Source: Leisingera daeponensis (GTDB lineage: Bacteria; Pseudomonadota; Alphaproteobacteria; Rhodobacterales; Rhodobacteraceae). From it: 64,000 nt of DNA. The DNA is taken from contig NZ_JAHVJA010000013.1 in NCBI RefSeq assembly GCF_019801465.1, forward strand, positions 1 through 64,000, in the 5' to 3' direction. Within the stretch, counting starts at the first letter, position 1. Every line of letters starts with the position of its first letter. A program made the position numbers and the translations under genes. Below are positions 48,586-57,768 of the stretch, piece after piece. The notes beneath the pieces were generated by a model. It saw nothing but the letters and a program-made list of their open reading frames with translations, ran no database searches and was not told where the DNA came from.

Positions 48586-49767
48586 ATGCGGATAAACACT
48601 CTGATTCTCGGCGCCGGCGCAGCCGGCATGATGTGCGCGCGCTATTGCGGCGGCAGCACCTTGGTCATCGACCATGCCAAGGCGCCAGGCGAGAAGATCC
48701 GGATTTCCGGCGGCGGCCGCTGCAACTTCACCAACATGTATGCCGAGGCGAAGAACTACCTTTCCGCCAATCCGCATTTCTGCAAGTCGGCGCTGGCACG
48801 CTACACCCAGTGGGACTTTATCGAGCTGGTCGGCCGCCACGGCATCGCCTGGCACGAAAAAACACTGGGCCAGCTGTTCTGCGACGGCTCCTCCAAGCAG
48901 ATCATCGCCATGCTGGTGGAGGAGATGCGCAAGGCCGGCGCGGACCTCTGGCTGCACACTTCCGTCGAGACGGTGGCGCAGACCGCGGACGGGTATACGG
49001 TCAAACTGCAGCGAGAAGGCCAGCTGCAGACCATCACCTGCCGCAATCTGGTGCTGGCCACCGGCGGCAAGTCGATCCCCAAAATGGGCGCCACCGGGCT
49101 TGCCTATGACCTCGCCCGCCAGTTCGGGCTGGAGCTGACCGAGACCCGCCCGGCGCTGGTGCCCTTCACCTTTCCGGACGGGCGCTTCCAGCCGCTGGCG
49201 GGCGTTTCGCTGCCTGCGCGGCTGTCAAACGCCCGCACCGCGTTTGACGAGGCGCTGCTGTTCACCCACCGGGGCCTCTCTGGCCCGTCGGTGCTGCAGC
49301 TCTCCTCCTACTGGCGCGAGGGGGAGGAGATCACCGTGAACCTCATCCCCGGCACACCACTCTACGATCTGTTGCGGGAACAGCGCCAGGCCGAAGGCCG
49401 CCGCGATCTCACCACCGAACTGTCGCGCCACCTGCCCGGCAAGCTGGTGGACTTCCTCGCCCCGCAGCTCGGCCTCAAGGGCCGTCTCGCCGACCAGTCC
49501 GACGGTGCATTGTCCGCACTCTGCGAATCCCTGCGAAACTGGCATCTGCTGCCGGCCGGAACCGAAGGCTACCGCACGGCAGAAGTCACCCTGGGCGGCA
49601 TCGACACCGATGGCCTGTCCTCCAAGACAATGGAAGCGAAAGCCGCCCCCGGCCTCTTTGCCATCGGCGAAGCGGTGGATGTAACCGGCTGGCTCGGCGG
49701 TTACAACTTCCAATGGGCTTGGGCCTCCGGCCACGCCGCTGGCACCGCCATCGCCGCCAAGAGCTGA
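48586..49767 (+). CDS. NAD(P)/FAD-dependent oxidoreductase (HI0933/YhiN family)
   Basis: 393 aa, the normal family length. The FAD dinucleotide fold is LILGAGAAGMMCARY, followed by the family motif EKIRISGGGRCNFTNM and VLATGGKSIPKMGATGLAYDLA. The C-terminal GGIDTDGLSSKTMEAK and LFAIGEAVDVTGWLGGYNFQWAWASG close the FAD domain. Members include BaiN; the native substrate is unknown. ATG 48577, three codons upstream, is an alternative start; neither has a strong ribosome binding site. It is one of the plus-strand genes inserted in the division cluster, divergent from ftsW. Confidence 0.93.
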   Translation: MRINTLILGAGAAGMMCARYCGGSTLVIDHAKAPGEKIRISGGGRCNFTNMYAEAKNYLSANPHFCKSALARYTQWDFIELVGRHGIAWHEKTLGQLFCDGSSKQIIAMLVEEMRKAGADLWLHTSVETVAQTADGYTVKLQREGQLQTITCRNLVLATGGKSIPKMGATGLAYDLARQFGLELTETRPALVPFTFPDGRFQPLAGVSLPARLSNARTAFDEALLFTHRGLSGPSVLQLSSYWREGEEITVNLIPGTPLYDLLREQRQAEGRRDLTTELSRHLPGKLVDFLAPQLGLKGRLADQSDGALSALCESLRNWHLLPAGTEGYRTAEVTLGGIDTDGLSSKTMEAKAAPGLFAIGEAVDVTGWLGGYNFQWAWASGHAAGTAIAAKS

Positions 49768-49825
49768 GCCAACGGGACTTTCGCTCGGGTGTGTCTGAAG
49801 CCCTGCAGCCTTTCCCTGCAATCTC

Positions 49826-50722
49826 TTACACCTCCAGATCGGCCACCTCCGCCAGCAGCCAGCTGCGGAAGGCCGCAATGGCCGGCGCATCGCGGCGTGC
49901 TTCCGGGTAGACGAGCCAGACCGAAATATCATCCTCCGTCACCAGATCGAACGGCTGCACCAGCGCGCCGCTGGCGATCAGGCCGCGGGCATAGGCCGGT
50001 GTCAGCAGGCAGGCCCCTTGCCCCGCCAGCGCCGCCTGCACTTCCAGCATCTGGGTGCCGAGGCTGTGCTGGTCCGCCTGTTTCGGCGGCTCTACGCCCG
50101 CTGCGCGGAACCACATGGCCCAGGCCGGATCGCCGGCATCCACCCGCGGCACCCGCAGCAGGTCGGCCGGCTCCCTTATGGGGCCGTGGGTCTCCATCAG
50201 CGCCGGCGTCAGCAGAGGTGTGTAGCTGGAGCGGATCAGCAGGTCCGCCGCAAGCCCCGGCCAGCTGCCGCGCCCGGCCCGGATCGCCACGGTGGCCTCG
50301 CCCGCCAGCAGATCCACCACCCGCGGATTGACATCCACCCGCGTGGTGATGCCCGGATGCGCCACCTGAAACTGCCCCAGCCTTGGTGCCAGGATGAAGG
50401 CGGCGAAACTGGTGAGGGTGCTGATCACCAGCTCCTCACCGCCGCTTCCGCGCAGATCCGCCCAGCCCTGGCGCAGCAGGTCCAGCGCCTCGCTGGCCTG
50501 CCTCTGCAGCACCTTGCCCGCTGCAGTCGGTGCCACCCCGCGCGGCAGCCTTTTGAACAGAGGCCGGCCCGCCCGGTCCTCCAGCAGCTTGATCTGGTAG
50601 CTTACAGCAGCCTGCGTCATTGCAAGCTCCTCCGCCGCGCGGCTGAAACTGCCCAGCCGGGCCGCCGCCTCAAAAACGCGCACAGCCGGCAGCGGCGGCA
50701 GGGGATTGACAGAACGATCCAT
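49826..50722 (-). CDS. LysR family transcriptional regulator (GcvA-like)
   Basis: 298 aa. The HTH reads FEAAARLGSFSRAAEELAMTQAAVSYQIKLLE, followed by the usual linker helix and a periplasmic-binding-type effector domain (VISTLTSFAAFILAPRLGQF). The subfamily resembles GcvA/AmpR regulators. The start is ATG 50722. It is divergent from a DUF1127 gene 92 bp away, and a TCAAT-N5-ATTGA dyad lies in that gap, so regulation of the DUF1127 gene and itself is likely. The effector is unknown. Confidence 0.94.
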   Translation of the reverse strand: MDRSVNPLPPLPAVRVFEAAARLGSFSRAAEELAMTQAAVSYQIKLLEDRAGRPLFKRLPRGVAPTAAGKVLQRQASEALDLLRQGWADLRGSGGEELVISTLTSFAAFILAPRLGQFQVAHPGITTRVDVNPRVVDLLAGEATVAIRAGRGSWPGLAADLLIRSSYTPLLTPALMETHGPIREPADLLRVPRVDAGDPAWAMWFRAAGVEPPKQADQHSLGTQMLEVQAALAGQGACLLTPAYARGLIASGALVQPFDLVTEDDISVWLVYPEARRDAPAIAAFRSWLLAEVADLEV

Positions 50723-50752
50723 CAACACAGCTTATACCAGCGCCGCTGAGAT

Positions 50753-50767
50753 TCAATTGGTCATTGA
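50753..50767. promoter_or_regulatory. candidate LysR-type operator
   Basis: TCAAT and ATTGA arms separated by five bases, in the middle of the 92-bp gap between the LysR and DUF1127 genes. It fits the general form of LysR boxes, though the exact T-N11-A spacing is not met. Confidence 0.4.
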
Positions 50768-50814
50768 CGCAGCAACCCCCCACATCTTGTTCAGACAGAA
50801 CAAGGATCGAGCCC

Positions 50815-50982
50815 ATGGCGGAAATGCTTTCGCAAATGAACCTCTGGCACGTTATCAGCAGGGTTTTTGCCTTTCACCGGCACGGGGCCTCCCGGGCCAG
50901 CCAAACCGCCGGGCAGCAAGAGCTGGCCCGCAGGCGGCTAAGCCACCTGCCGGAGCATTTGCTGCGCGACATCGGGCTTTGA
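50815..50982 (+). CDS. DUF1127 family small protein
   Basis: 55 aa. The C-terminal DUF1127 signature is LARRRLSHLPEHLLRDIGL; the N-terminus is MAEMLSQMNLWHVISRVFAF. DUF1127 proteins are small basic Arg-rich proteins; one in Rhodobacter sphaeroides, CcaF1, binds RNA. The ATG has AAGGAT eight bases upstream. Its stop is only 7 bp from the end of convergent murD, so no CcsR-type hairpins can follow it, unlike the DUF1127 gene at the right edge. Confidence 0.9.
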   Translation: MAEMLSQMNLWHVISRVFAFHRHGASRASQTAGQQELARRRLSHLPEHLLRDIGL

Positions 50983-50989
50983 GGCGCGG

Positions 50990-52390
50990 CTAGGCTTCCA
51001 GCCGCGTCTTCACTTCGGCGGCGAAGTCATCGCCGCGCTGCTCGAAGTTGTCATACTGATCAAAGCTCGCCGCGGCCGGCGCCAGCAGAACGGTGTCACC
51101 TTCCTGCGCGTCCGCCATCGCGCGCTCCACCGCCGCAGCCATGGTGGTGCAGACCTCGGCCTCCACATCCAGCTGCAGCGCAAAGCCCGCCGCCTCGCGG
51201 CCGATCACATAGGCCTTGCGCACATTGGCGGTCTGCCCCTTGAGCGCATCCAGCCCGCCTTCCTTTTCCAGCCCGCCGCAGATCCAGCGGATGTTTTTGA
51301 AGGCGCTGAGGGCCTTCACGGCGCTATCGAGGTTGGTGGCCTTGCTGTCATTCACATAACGCACGCCGCCCGCCTCGGCGATGGTCTGGCTGCGGTGCGG
51401 CAGGCCGGGGAAGGTCGCCATCGCGTCCCCGATGAGCCGCGGCGCCAGCCCCAGGGTGCGCGCCGCGGCATAGGCCGCGCAGGCGTTCTGGTGGTTATGC
51501 GCGCCCGGCAGCCCCATCATCTCCCGCAGGTCGATGGAGGCCGCCTGCCGCCCCTTGCGGTATTCGCTCAGAAACCCCTTGCGGGCAAAGACCTGCCAGC
51601 CCGGCCCGGTCAGCTTGCGCGCGGCGGAAATCCGGATCACCCGGTCATCGCCCGCGCCCTCGGACAGCTGGCCCGCCAGGAACAGCCCCTCGTCCTCATC
51701 GATGCCGACAACGGCACGGTCCGGGCCGCCCTCGGAAAACAGCCGCCGCTTGGCAGCGAAATAGCCGCCCATGCCCCCGTGCCGGTCCAGGTGGTCGGGC
51801 GACAGGTTGGTGAACACCGCCACATCCGGCGTCAGCGCGCGCGCCAGTTCGGTCTGGTAGCTGGACAGCTCCAGCACCACCACACCGCCCTCGCCCGGCG
51901 GGTTGATGTCCAGAACGCCGCGGCCGATGTTGCCCGCCAGCTGGCTCTCGCGGCCCGCCTCCTGCAGGATGTGATGCAGCAGCGCCACCGTGGTCGATTT
52001 GCCGTTGGAGCCGGTGACCGCCACCACGCGCGGCGGCTGGTCATGCATCTGCCACTCTGCATCAGCAAAGGAGCGGAAGAACAGGCCGATGTCATTGTCC
52101 ACCGGCACCCCGGCCTCCATCGCGGCGCGGATCACCGGGTTGGGTTTCGGGTAAAGATGGGGAATGCCGGGCGAGGTGATCAGCGCCGCCACATCATCAA
52201 AGGCACCGGCTTTATGCAGATCGCGGCAGTCAAAACCTTCCGCCTCCGCCGCCTCGCGCGCGGCCGGGTTGTCATCCCAGCACAACGGCTCCGCACCGCC
52301 CGCCCGCAGGGCCCGCGCGGTTGTCAGGCCCGAGCGCCCCAGACCCAGCACAGCAACTTTTGCGCCTTCATAACCTTTGACCGGGATCAT
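50990..52390 (-). CDS. murD: UDP-N-acetylmuramoylalanine--D-glutamate ligase
   Basis: 466 aa, adds D-glutamate to UDP-MurNAc-L-Ala. [22 protein letters not shown] is the N-terminal fold, [19 protein letters not shown] the ATP loop, and [22 protein letters not shown] and [17 protein letters not shown] are MurD motifs. ATG at 52390 sits behind GGGAGGGCAGG. It is isolated from mraY by plus-strand glsA and from ftsW by three more plus-strand genes, so it must have its own promoter in the 130-bp gap shared with glsA. Confidence 0.97.
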   Translation of the reverse strand: MIPVKGYEGAKVAVLGLGRSGLTTARALRAGGAEPLCWDDNPAAREAAEAEGFDCRDLHKAGAFDDVAALITSPGIPHLYPKPNPVIRAAMEAGVPVDNDIGLFFRSFADAEWQMHDQPPRVVAVTGSNGKSTTVALLHHILQEAGRESQLAGNIGRGVLDINPPGEGGVVVLELSSYQTELARALTPDVAVFTNLSPDHLDRHGGMGGYFAAKRRLFSEGGPDRAVVGIDEDEGLFLAGQLSEGAGDDRVIRISAARKLTGPGWQVFARKGFLSEYRKGRQAASIDLREMMGLPGAHNHQNACAAYAAARTLGLAPRLIGDAMATFPGLPHRSQTIAEAGGVRYVNDSKATNLDSAVKALSAFKNIRWICGGLEKEGGLDALKGQTANVRKAYVIGREAAGFALQLDVEAEVCTTMAAAVERAMADAQEGDTVLLAPAAASFDQYDNFEQRGDDFAAEVKTRLEA

Positions 52391-52520
52391 CACCTGCCCT
52401 CCCAAATGTCCATTGCCAGAACCGCTATCCGATCCGCTCAGCCTTTGCCAGAGCCGTCAGATTGACAAGCCCCGGCCCATGCCGGAGATTCCGCGCAAAT
52501 CAAGAAGGAAGGATCGCTCT

Positions 52521-53435
52521 GTGGCCGCGGACATGCAGGTTTTGCTCGACCGGATCAGTGCTGAGATGCAGAGCCGCACTGACCGCGGCGCTGTCGCCAG
52601 CTATATTCCGGAGCTGGGGCAGGTTGACCCCAACCAGTTCGCGATTGCAGTGGCCACCGCCGATGGCGGACTGTTCCACGCGGGCGATGCGCTGACCCGG
52701 TTTTCCGCCCAAAGCATCACCAAGGTGTTCACTCTCGCCATCGCGCTTGGCCGCGCGGGCGACCAGCTGTGGAGCCGTGTCGGACGCGAGCCCTCGGGCA
52801 CCGCCTTCAATTCCATCGTGCAGCTGGAGCATGAACGCGGCCGCCCCCGCAACCCTTTCGTCAACGCGGGCGCCATCGTCACCACCGATGCGCTGCTGGC
52901 CGGCCGCGCACCGAAGGAGGCACTGGCGGAAATCCTCGCCTTCATCCGCGCCGCGGCGGAGGACGAGGACATCCACATCAATAAGGCGGTGGCCGGCTCC
53001 GAAACCCGCCACGGGCACCGCAACTTTGCCCTTGCCAATTTCCTCGCCTCCTTCGGCAACCTGAAGAACACGCCAGAGAAAACACTGGGCACCTATTTCC
53101 ACCAATGCGCCACCGAACTGACCACGGTGCAGCTGGCCAAGGCCGGCCGCTTCCTGATCGGCGGCGGCGCCAAGCCGGCGCTGGTATCGCAAGGCAGGGT
53201 GCGGCGGCTGAATGCGCTGATGCTGACCTGCGGCCATTACGACGGGTCGGGCGAGTTCGCCTACCGCGTCGGCCTGCCCGCCAAGAGCGGGGTCGGCGGC
53301 GGTATTCTGGCCATCGTGCCGGGCAAGGCCAGCATTGCGGTCTGGTCGCCGGGGCTGGACCACAACGGCAACTCCAAGCTGGGTACTGAGGCGATGGAGG
53401 TTTTGGCGCGCGAAATGGACTGGTCGGTGTTCTGA
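52521..53435 (+). CDS. glsA: glutaminase (GlsA family)
   Basis: 304 aa, a serine-dependent beta-lactamase-fold enzyme hydrolysing L-glutamine to glutamate and ammonia. The catalytic Ser-x-x-Lys is in [17 protein letters not shown]. Other family motifs are [31 protein letters not shown] and the [24 protein letters not shown] block. GTG at 52521 is preferred because AAGGAAGGA lies seven bases upstream; ATG 52533 is 19 bases from it. The gene interrupts the division cluster between mraY and murD. Confidence 0.95.
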   Translation: MAADMQVLLDRISAEMQSRTDRGAVASYIPELGQVDPNQFAIAVATADGGLFHAGDALTRFSAQSITKVFTLAIALGRAGDQLWSRVGREPSGTAFNSIVQLEHERGRPRNPFVNAGAIVTTDALLAGRAPKEALAEILAFIRAAAEDEDIHINKAVAGSETRHGHRNFALANFLASFGNLKNTPEKTLGTYFHQCATELTTVQLAKAGRFLIGGGAKPALVSQGRVRRLNALMLTCGHYDGSGEFAYRVGLPAKSGVGGGILAIVPGKASIAVWSPGLDHNGNSKLGTEAMEVLAREMDWSVF

Positions 53436-53522
53436 AGGCCGCGTGTGCGGGTGTTGCGCACCCACAGTACGCTGCCCTCACCACATCTTCACTCCGCTGG
53501 GTTACCTTCGAACCGTTGCAAC

Positions 53523-53658
53523 AAGAAGACCAGGAGACCGGCCCCCACAGACCACCTCTTCATTGGGTGCAGGGCGGGCCCGCACAGGCCGACAGACGGG
53601 CACAGCCCCTTGGCAAGGGCTGTCCGATGCTCCGCCCCTCCGGCGGCGCCGTCTTCTT
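53523..53658 (+). ncRNA. candidate structured RNA of unknown class
   Basis: Arms nest from outside in: AAGAAGAC (53523-53530) with GTCTTCTT (53651-53658), GGAG (53533-53536) with CTCC (53638-53641), GGGCGG (53572-53577) with CCGCCC (53632-53637), and ACAGCCC (53602-53608) with GGGCTGT (53617-53623). Together they draw one long hairpin with large internal loops, about 136 nt, a shape like 6S RNA. No class-specific conserved sequence was recognised, and the strand cannot be decided because the pairing works on both. Confidence 0.3.
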
Positions 53659-53669
53659 CCTCAAAGACA

Positions 53670-53699
53670 AACCGCCCGGCGCAGCAGCCCCGGGCGGTT
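53670..53699 (-). terminator. terminator downstream of mraY
   Basis: 10-bp stem AACCGCCCGG / CCGGGCGGTT with a 10-base loop, 64 bp after the mraY stop. On the minus strand a T-rich TTTGTCTTTG follows. Confidence 0.7.
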
Positions 53700-53762
53700 C
53701 CATGGAAAAGAGAGTTCAAACCACCCCGCCAAGAACACGGCGCGGCGGTAAAACGGCGTGTC

Positions 53763-54845
53763 TTACCGCACCTTCAGCGTCGCCAGACCGATCATCGCCA
53801 GGATCAGCGAGATGATCCAGAAGCGGATCACGATCTGCGGCTCGGCCCAGCCCTTCTTCTCATAGTGGTGATGGATCGGCGCCATCAGGAAGACCCGCCG
53901 CCCGGTGCGCTTAAAGTAAAGCACCTGAATGATCACCGACAGCGCTTCAACCACGAACAGCCCGCCGACGATGGCCAGAACCAGCTCGTGCTTGGTGGCA
54001 ATGGCGATCGCGCCCAGCGCGCCGCCCAGGGCCAAAGAGCCGGTGTCGCCCATGAACACTGCGGCAGGCGGCGCGTTGTACCACAGGAAGCCGAGGCCTG
54101 CGCCGAACAGTGCGGCACAGAAGATCAGGATCTCGCCGGTGCCGGGCACGTAATGCACGTCCAGGTATTCGGTGAAGTCGACGCGGCCCACCGCATAGGC
54201 GATGACGCCCAGGGTGCCCGCGGCAATCATCACTGGCATTATCGCAAGGCCATCCAGACCGTCGGTCAGGTTCACCGCATTGGCGGCCCCGACCAGAACG
54301 CAGATCGAGAACGGCACATAGAAGATCCCGAGGTTGATCAGCGTGTCCTTGAACACCGGCAGTGCCAGCTGGTTCTGCAAGGGCGCCGGATGATAGGCCG
54401 CGGCCCAGAGCGCCGCAATCACCGCAATCAGGATCCCCAGCGCCAGCCGCACCTTGCCGGGCACGCCCTTGGTGTTCTGCTTGGACACCTTGGCGTAATC
54501 ATCGGCAAAGCCAATGAGCCCGTAGGCCATGGTCACGAACAGCACCAGCCAGACAAAGGGGTTGTCCCAGCGCGCCCACATCAGCGTTGCGGTCAGCAGT
54601 GCGCCCACCACCAAGAGACCGCCCATGGTGGGGGTGCCTGCCTTGGAGAAATGCCCCTCCGGCCCGTCGTCGCGGATCGGCTGCCCCTTGCCCTGGCGCT
54701 TGCGCAGCACGTTGATCAGCGGCTTGCCGAACAGGAAACCGAAAATCAGCGCGGTCATGAAGGCGCCGCCTGCGCGGAAGGTGATATAGCGGAAGAGGTT
54801 GAAAACATCCCCCCCGTCCGACAAAGCGGTCAGCCAATAGAGCAT
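53763..54845 (-). CDS. mraY: phospho-N-acetylmuramoyl-pentapeptide-transferase
   Basis: 360 aa with ten membrane segments, forming lipid I from UDP-MurNAc-pentapeptide and undecaprenyl phosphate. The catalytic Asp pair is in [12 protein letters not shown], the nucleotide/Mg site in [14 protein letters not shown] and [12 protein letters not shown], and the MraY-specific histidines in [13 protein letters not shown]. It is 21 bp after murF and ends the first block of the division cluster, followed by a terminator and convergent glsA. Confidence 0.97.
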   Translation of the reverse strand: MLYWLTALSDGGDVFNLFRYITFRAGGAFMTALIFGFLFGKPLINVLRKRQGKGQPIRDDGPEGHFSKAGTPTMGGLLVVGALLTATLMWARWDNPFVWLVLFVTMAYGLIGFADDYAKVSKQNTKGVPGKVRLALGILIAVIAALWAAAYHPAPLQNQLALPVFKDTLINLGIFYVPFSICVLVGAANAVNLTDGLDGLAIMPVMIAAGTLGVIAYAVGRVDFTEYLDVHYVPGTGEILIFCAALFGAGLGFLWYNAPPAAVFMGDTGSLALGGALGAIAIATKHELVLAIVGGLFVVEALSVIIQVLYFKRTGRRVFLMAPIHHHYEKKGWAEPQIVIRFWIISLILAMIGLATLKVR

Positions 54846-54866
54846 CTGAGCCCTTCCCTCGTTCTC

Positions 54867-56267
54867 TTATGCGTTTTCTTGTGTGGGGGTGGAGTGACCC
54901 ATTTCGCGGATGCCGTCAACGATCTTGGCCAGCGCCATACTGAGCGAGCCCTTGGCCAGCACGATGTCGCCGCCGTGGATTTCGCCCGCCAGATCGGGCA
55001 CCGCCTCGGCGCTGGTCCGGTACCAGCCGCCGCGTTTCCCCTCCGGCAGGGCGTCGTGCAGCGCCTGCATCAGCGGGCCGATGCAGTGGATCCTGTCGAT
55101 GCCCTGCACCGCGTCCAGAGCCGCCAGCCCGGCGTGCAGCTGCACCTCCTGCGGGCCAAGCTCCTTCATGTCGCCGACATAGGCGATCCGGCGCCCCTGC
55201 CCCGGCGTTGCCGCCAGCACTGCCAGCGCCGCCGCCATCGAGGTCGGGTTGGCGTTGTAGCTGTCGTCCAAGAGGGTGATGTCGCCGCCCGCCAGCCGGA
55301 CCGTCTCGCGCACGCCGCGGCCCTTGACCGGCGACCACAGGGCGAGGCTTTCGACAGCTTTTACCGGATCAGCGCCCAGCGCCTCGATACAGGCCAGCGC
55401 CCCCAGTGCATTCATCGCGAAATGGGCGCCAAGCGATTGAATATGCAGCTCAACTTCGCGCCCGTTTGCAGTGGCGCGGGCAACGGTCTCCTCGCCCTCG
55501 ATCCCGGCGGAATGCAAGGTGTAGTCCGCGGCGCTCTCGCCGAACCAGCGGGCGGTTGCGCCCAGATCCGCGGCCACATCGCGCAGCACATGGGCCTCTG
55601 CGATATCGGCGTTCAGCACCGCAACGCCGCCCGGCTCCAGCCCTTCCATGATCGCGGCCTTCTCAGCCGCGATGCCCTCGACGTTTTCAAACGCCTCCAG
55701 GTGCACTGCCGCGACGGTGGTCACCATCGCCACATGCGGGCGGGCCTGTTTTGCCAGCGGCGCAATCTCGCCGGGGTGGTTCATGCCGATCTCGATCACC
55801 GCGTATTCGGTGTCGCGCGGCATCCGCGCCAGCGTCAGCGGCACTCCCCAGTGGTTGTTGTAGCTGGCGACCGCCGCATGGGTGCGGCCCTGGTCGGACA
55901 GCATCCGTGCCAGCATTTCCTTGGTCGAGGTCTTACCGACCGAGCCGGTGACCGCTACGACCTTGGCCTGCGCCCGCGCCCGCGACGCCCGACCCAAGGC
56001 CTCCAGCCCCGCCTGCACGTCGTCAACAATCAGCAGCGGCGCATCCGCAGGCACCCCATCCGGAACGCGGGAAACCAGCGCCGCGCCTGCGCCCTTCTCC
56101 AATGCCTGCGACACGAAGTCATGGCCATCGCGCGCGGCCTTCAGGGCAACGAACATGTCTCCGGGCTCGATGGTGCGGGTGTCGATTGACAGGCCGGAGA
56201 CAGCCCAGTCCCCCTGTGCCTGCCCGCCACTGGCGGCGGCGGCCTCATGTGCGGTCCACAGGCTCAT
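54867..56267 (-). CDS. murF: UDP-N-acetylmuramoyl-tripeptide--D-alanyl-D-alanine ligase
   Basis: 466 aa, adds D-Ala-D-Ala to the UDP-MurNAc-tripeptide. The ATP loop is VVAVTGSVGKTSTKEMLARML; NNHWGVPLTLARMP and VIEIGMNHPGEIAPLAKQARP are MurF hallmarks, and LLDDSYNANPTSMAAAL closes the central domain. ATG overlaps the murE stop by four bases (ATGA), so translation is coupled. mraY follows after 21 bp. Confidence 0.97.
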   Translation of the reverse strand: MSLWTAHEAAAASGGQAQGDWAVSGLSIDTRTIEPGDMFVALKAARDGHDFVSQALEKGAGAALVSRVPDGVPADAPLLIVDDVQAGLEALGRASRARAQAKVVAVTGSVGKTSTKEMLARMLSDQGRTHAAVASYNNHWGVPLTLARMPRDTEYAVIEIGMNHPGEIAPLAKQARPHVAMVTTVAAVHLEAFENVEGIAAEKAAIMEGLEPGGVAVLNADIAEAHVLRDVAADLGATARWFGESAADYTLHSAGIEGEETVARATANGREVELHIQSLGAHFAMNALGALACIEALGADPVKAVESLALWSPVKGRGVRETVRLAGGDITLLDDSYNANPTSMAAALAVLAATPGQGRRIAYVGDMKELGPQEVQLHAGLAALDAVQGIDRIHCIGPLMQALHDALPEGKRGGWYRTSAEAVPDLAGEIHGGDIVLAKGSLSMALAKIVDGIREMGHSTPTQENA

Positions 56268-57751
56268 GCGATCCTCCCGTCGAGCGCGGCCACGGCAATG
56301 CTGGCCTGTTCCACATCATCAAAGGGCAGCACCGTGTCGCCCACGGTCTGGCCGGTCTCATGCCCCTTGCCGCAGACGATCAGCGCATCGCCCGCCTGCA
56401 GCATGTCCGCCCCGCGCAGGATTGCCTCGGCACGGTCGCCGATCTCGATACAGTCCGGGGCGCCGCCCTTGACCGCTGCCCGGATCACCGCCGGGTCCTC
56501 GCTGCGGGGGTTGTCGTCGGTGACAATCACCACGTCGGCGTTGTCATGCGCCGCCTGCCCCATCAGGGGGCGCTTGCCGGTGTCGCGGTCGCCGCCGGCG
56601 CCGACGATGGCAATCAGCCGCCCCAGCACATGCGGGCGCAGCGCCTTGATGGCGCTGGCAACGGCATCCGGGGTGTGGGCGTAATCGACAAACACGGCCG
56701 AGCCGTTGTCGCGTGACGCTGCCAGCTGCATCCGTCCGCGCACGGTGGTCAGATGCGGCAGGGTTTCGAACACCCGCTCCGGGTCCTCGCCGCCCGCAAT
56801 CACCAGCCCGCAGGCCAAGAGCACGTTTTCCGCCTGGAAGCCGCCGATGAGGTTCAAGCGCACCTGATAGGGCTTGTCATGCCAGGAGAACCGCACGTCC
56901 TGCCCGGTGCCGTCATAGCGCAGCCCCATCAGGTTCAAATCGCCCAAGCCGCGGCCCACGGAAATCACCTCCTGCCCGCGGGCGGCGGCGACGGCGCGCA
57001 TCTCCGCACCGCGGGGATCGTTCATGTTGATGACGGCGACGCCCTCCTCCGGCAGCACACGGCGGAACAGGCCCGCCTTGGCGGTGAAATAGGCGTCGAA
57101 GGTTTCGTGGTAATCCAGATGGTCCTGGGTGAAATTGGTGAAGCCGGCGGCGGCCAGCTGCACCCCGTCCAGGCGCCGCTGGTCCAGCCCGTGCGAGGAG
57201 GCCTCCATCGCCGCATGGGTAACACCCGCTTCGGCGGCCTCTGCCAGCGCGCGGTGCAGGGTTATGGGTTCCGGCGTGGTGTGGGCCAGCGGATAGCTCC
57301 AGGCGCCTTCGATACCGGTGGTGCCCATGTTGACGGCTTCATGGCCCAGCTCGGTCCAAATCTGTCGCACGAAGGTCGCGACCGAGGTCTTGCCGTTGGT
57401 GCCGGTCACCGCCACCACGGTCTGCGGCTGGCGGCCGAACCACAGGGCGGAAGCATAGGCCAGCGTCTGGCGCGGGTCTTCAACCACGACCAAAGCGGCA
57501 TGGCTGTCGTCCAGAACCTTGGCGGCGATCTCCGCCCCGGCAGCGTCTGTCAGGATGGCAGTTGCGCCTTTCTCCAGTGCGCCCGGGATGAACTTGGCGC
57601 CATGCACCTTGCTGCCCGGTAGCGCTGCGAAAAGATACCCGTCGCGCATCTCGCGGCTGTCCACCGCCAGCCCGCGGATCTGCGGGTCGGCACCGCCGCG
57701 GGCAGTAAGCCCCAATTGGCTGAGAGGCTGGTCTGGTCTACTGCTGCTCAT
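56264..57751 (-). CDS. murE: UDP-N-acetylmuramoyl-tripeptide synthetase MurE (meso-diaminopimelate type)
   Basis: 495 aa. ATP loop VVAVTGTNGKTSVATFVRQ. The amino-acid selecting motif DDNPRSEDP identifies the meso-diaminopimelate-adding form rather than the lysine one, consistent with a Gram-negative wall. HGLDQRRLDGV and FTNFTQDHLDYHETF are family motifs. ATG 57751 has GAGGG seven bases upstream; four upstream codons are open but less likely. It is 17 bp after ftsI and overlaps murF by four bases. Confidence 0.97.
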   Translation of the reverse strand: MSSSRPDQPLSQLGLTARGGADPQIRGLAVDSREMRDGYLFAALPGSKVHGAKFIPGALEKGATAILTDAAGAEIAAKVLDDSHAALVVVEDPRQTLAYASALWFGRQPQTVVAVTGTNGKTSVATFVRQIWTELGHEAVNMGTTGIEGAWSYPLAHTTPEPITLHRALAEAAEAGVTHAAMEASSHGLDQRRLDGVQLAAAGFTNFTQDHLDYHETFDAYFTAKAGLFRRVLPEEGVAVINMNDPRGAEMRAVAAARGQEVISVGRGLGDLNLMGLRYDGTGQDVRFSWHDKPYQVRLNLIGGFQAENVLLACGLVIAGGEDPERVFETLPHLTTVRGRMQLAASRDNGSAVFVDYAHTPDAVASAIKALRPHVLGRLIAIVGAGGDRDTGKRPLMGQAAHDNADVVIVTDDNPRSEDPAVIRAAVKGGAPDCIEIGDRAEAILRGADMLQAGDALIVCGKGHETGQTVGDTVLPFDDVEQASIAVAALDGRIA

Positions 57752-57768
57752 GGCGGCCCTCACCTGGA

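Larger units (their letters stand above)
53436..53762. other. intergenic region between convergent glsA and mraY, rich in secondary structure
   Basis: 327 bp. A GGGTG / CACCC hairpin lies shortly after the glsA stop (about 53447-53465). A nested set of complementary arms at 53523-53658 suggests a structured RNA (separate entry). The mraY terminator is at 53670-53699. A 76-codon minus-strand frame (53489-53719) exists, but lacks a ribosome binding site and runs through both the structure and the terminator, so I do not call it a gene. Confidence 0.5.

Noticed and set aside
53523-53658. RNase P RNA, tmRNA or SRP RNA
   Set aside because: None of the conserved core sequences of these RNAs (such as the RNase P GAGGAAAGUCC or the SRP GGAAGCAGCC box) is present on either strand.
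53489-53719. 76-codon minus-strand frame between glsA and mraY
   Set aside because: No Shine-Dalgarno, and it runs through the mraY terminator and the nested complementary arms; a structured RNA explains the region better.
53445-56189. Plus-strand open frame of 914 codons antisense to mraY and murF
   Set aside because: GC-rich third positions on the opposite strand leave long stop-free antisense frames. The translation is His/Arg/Gln-rich without any domain, and mraY and murF on the other strand have complete catalytic motifs.
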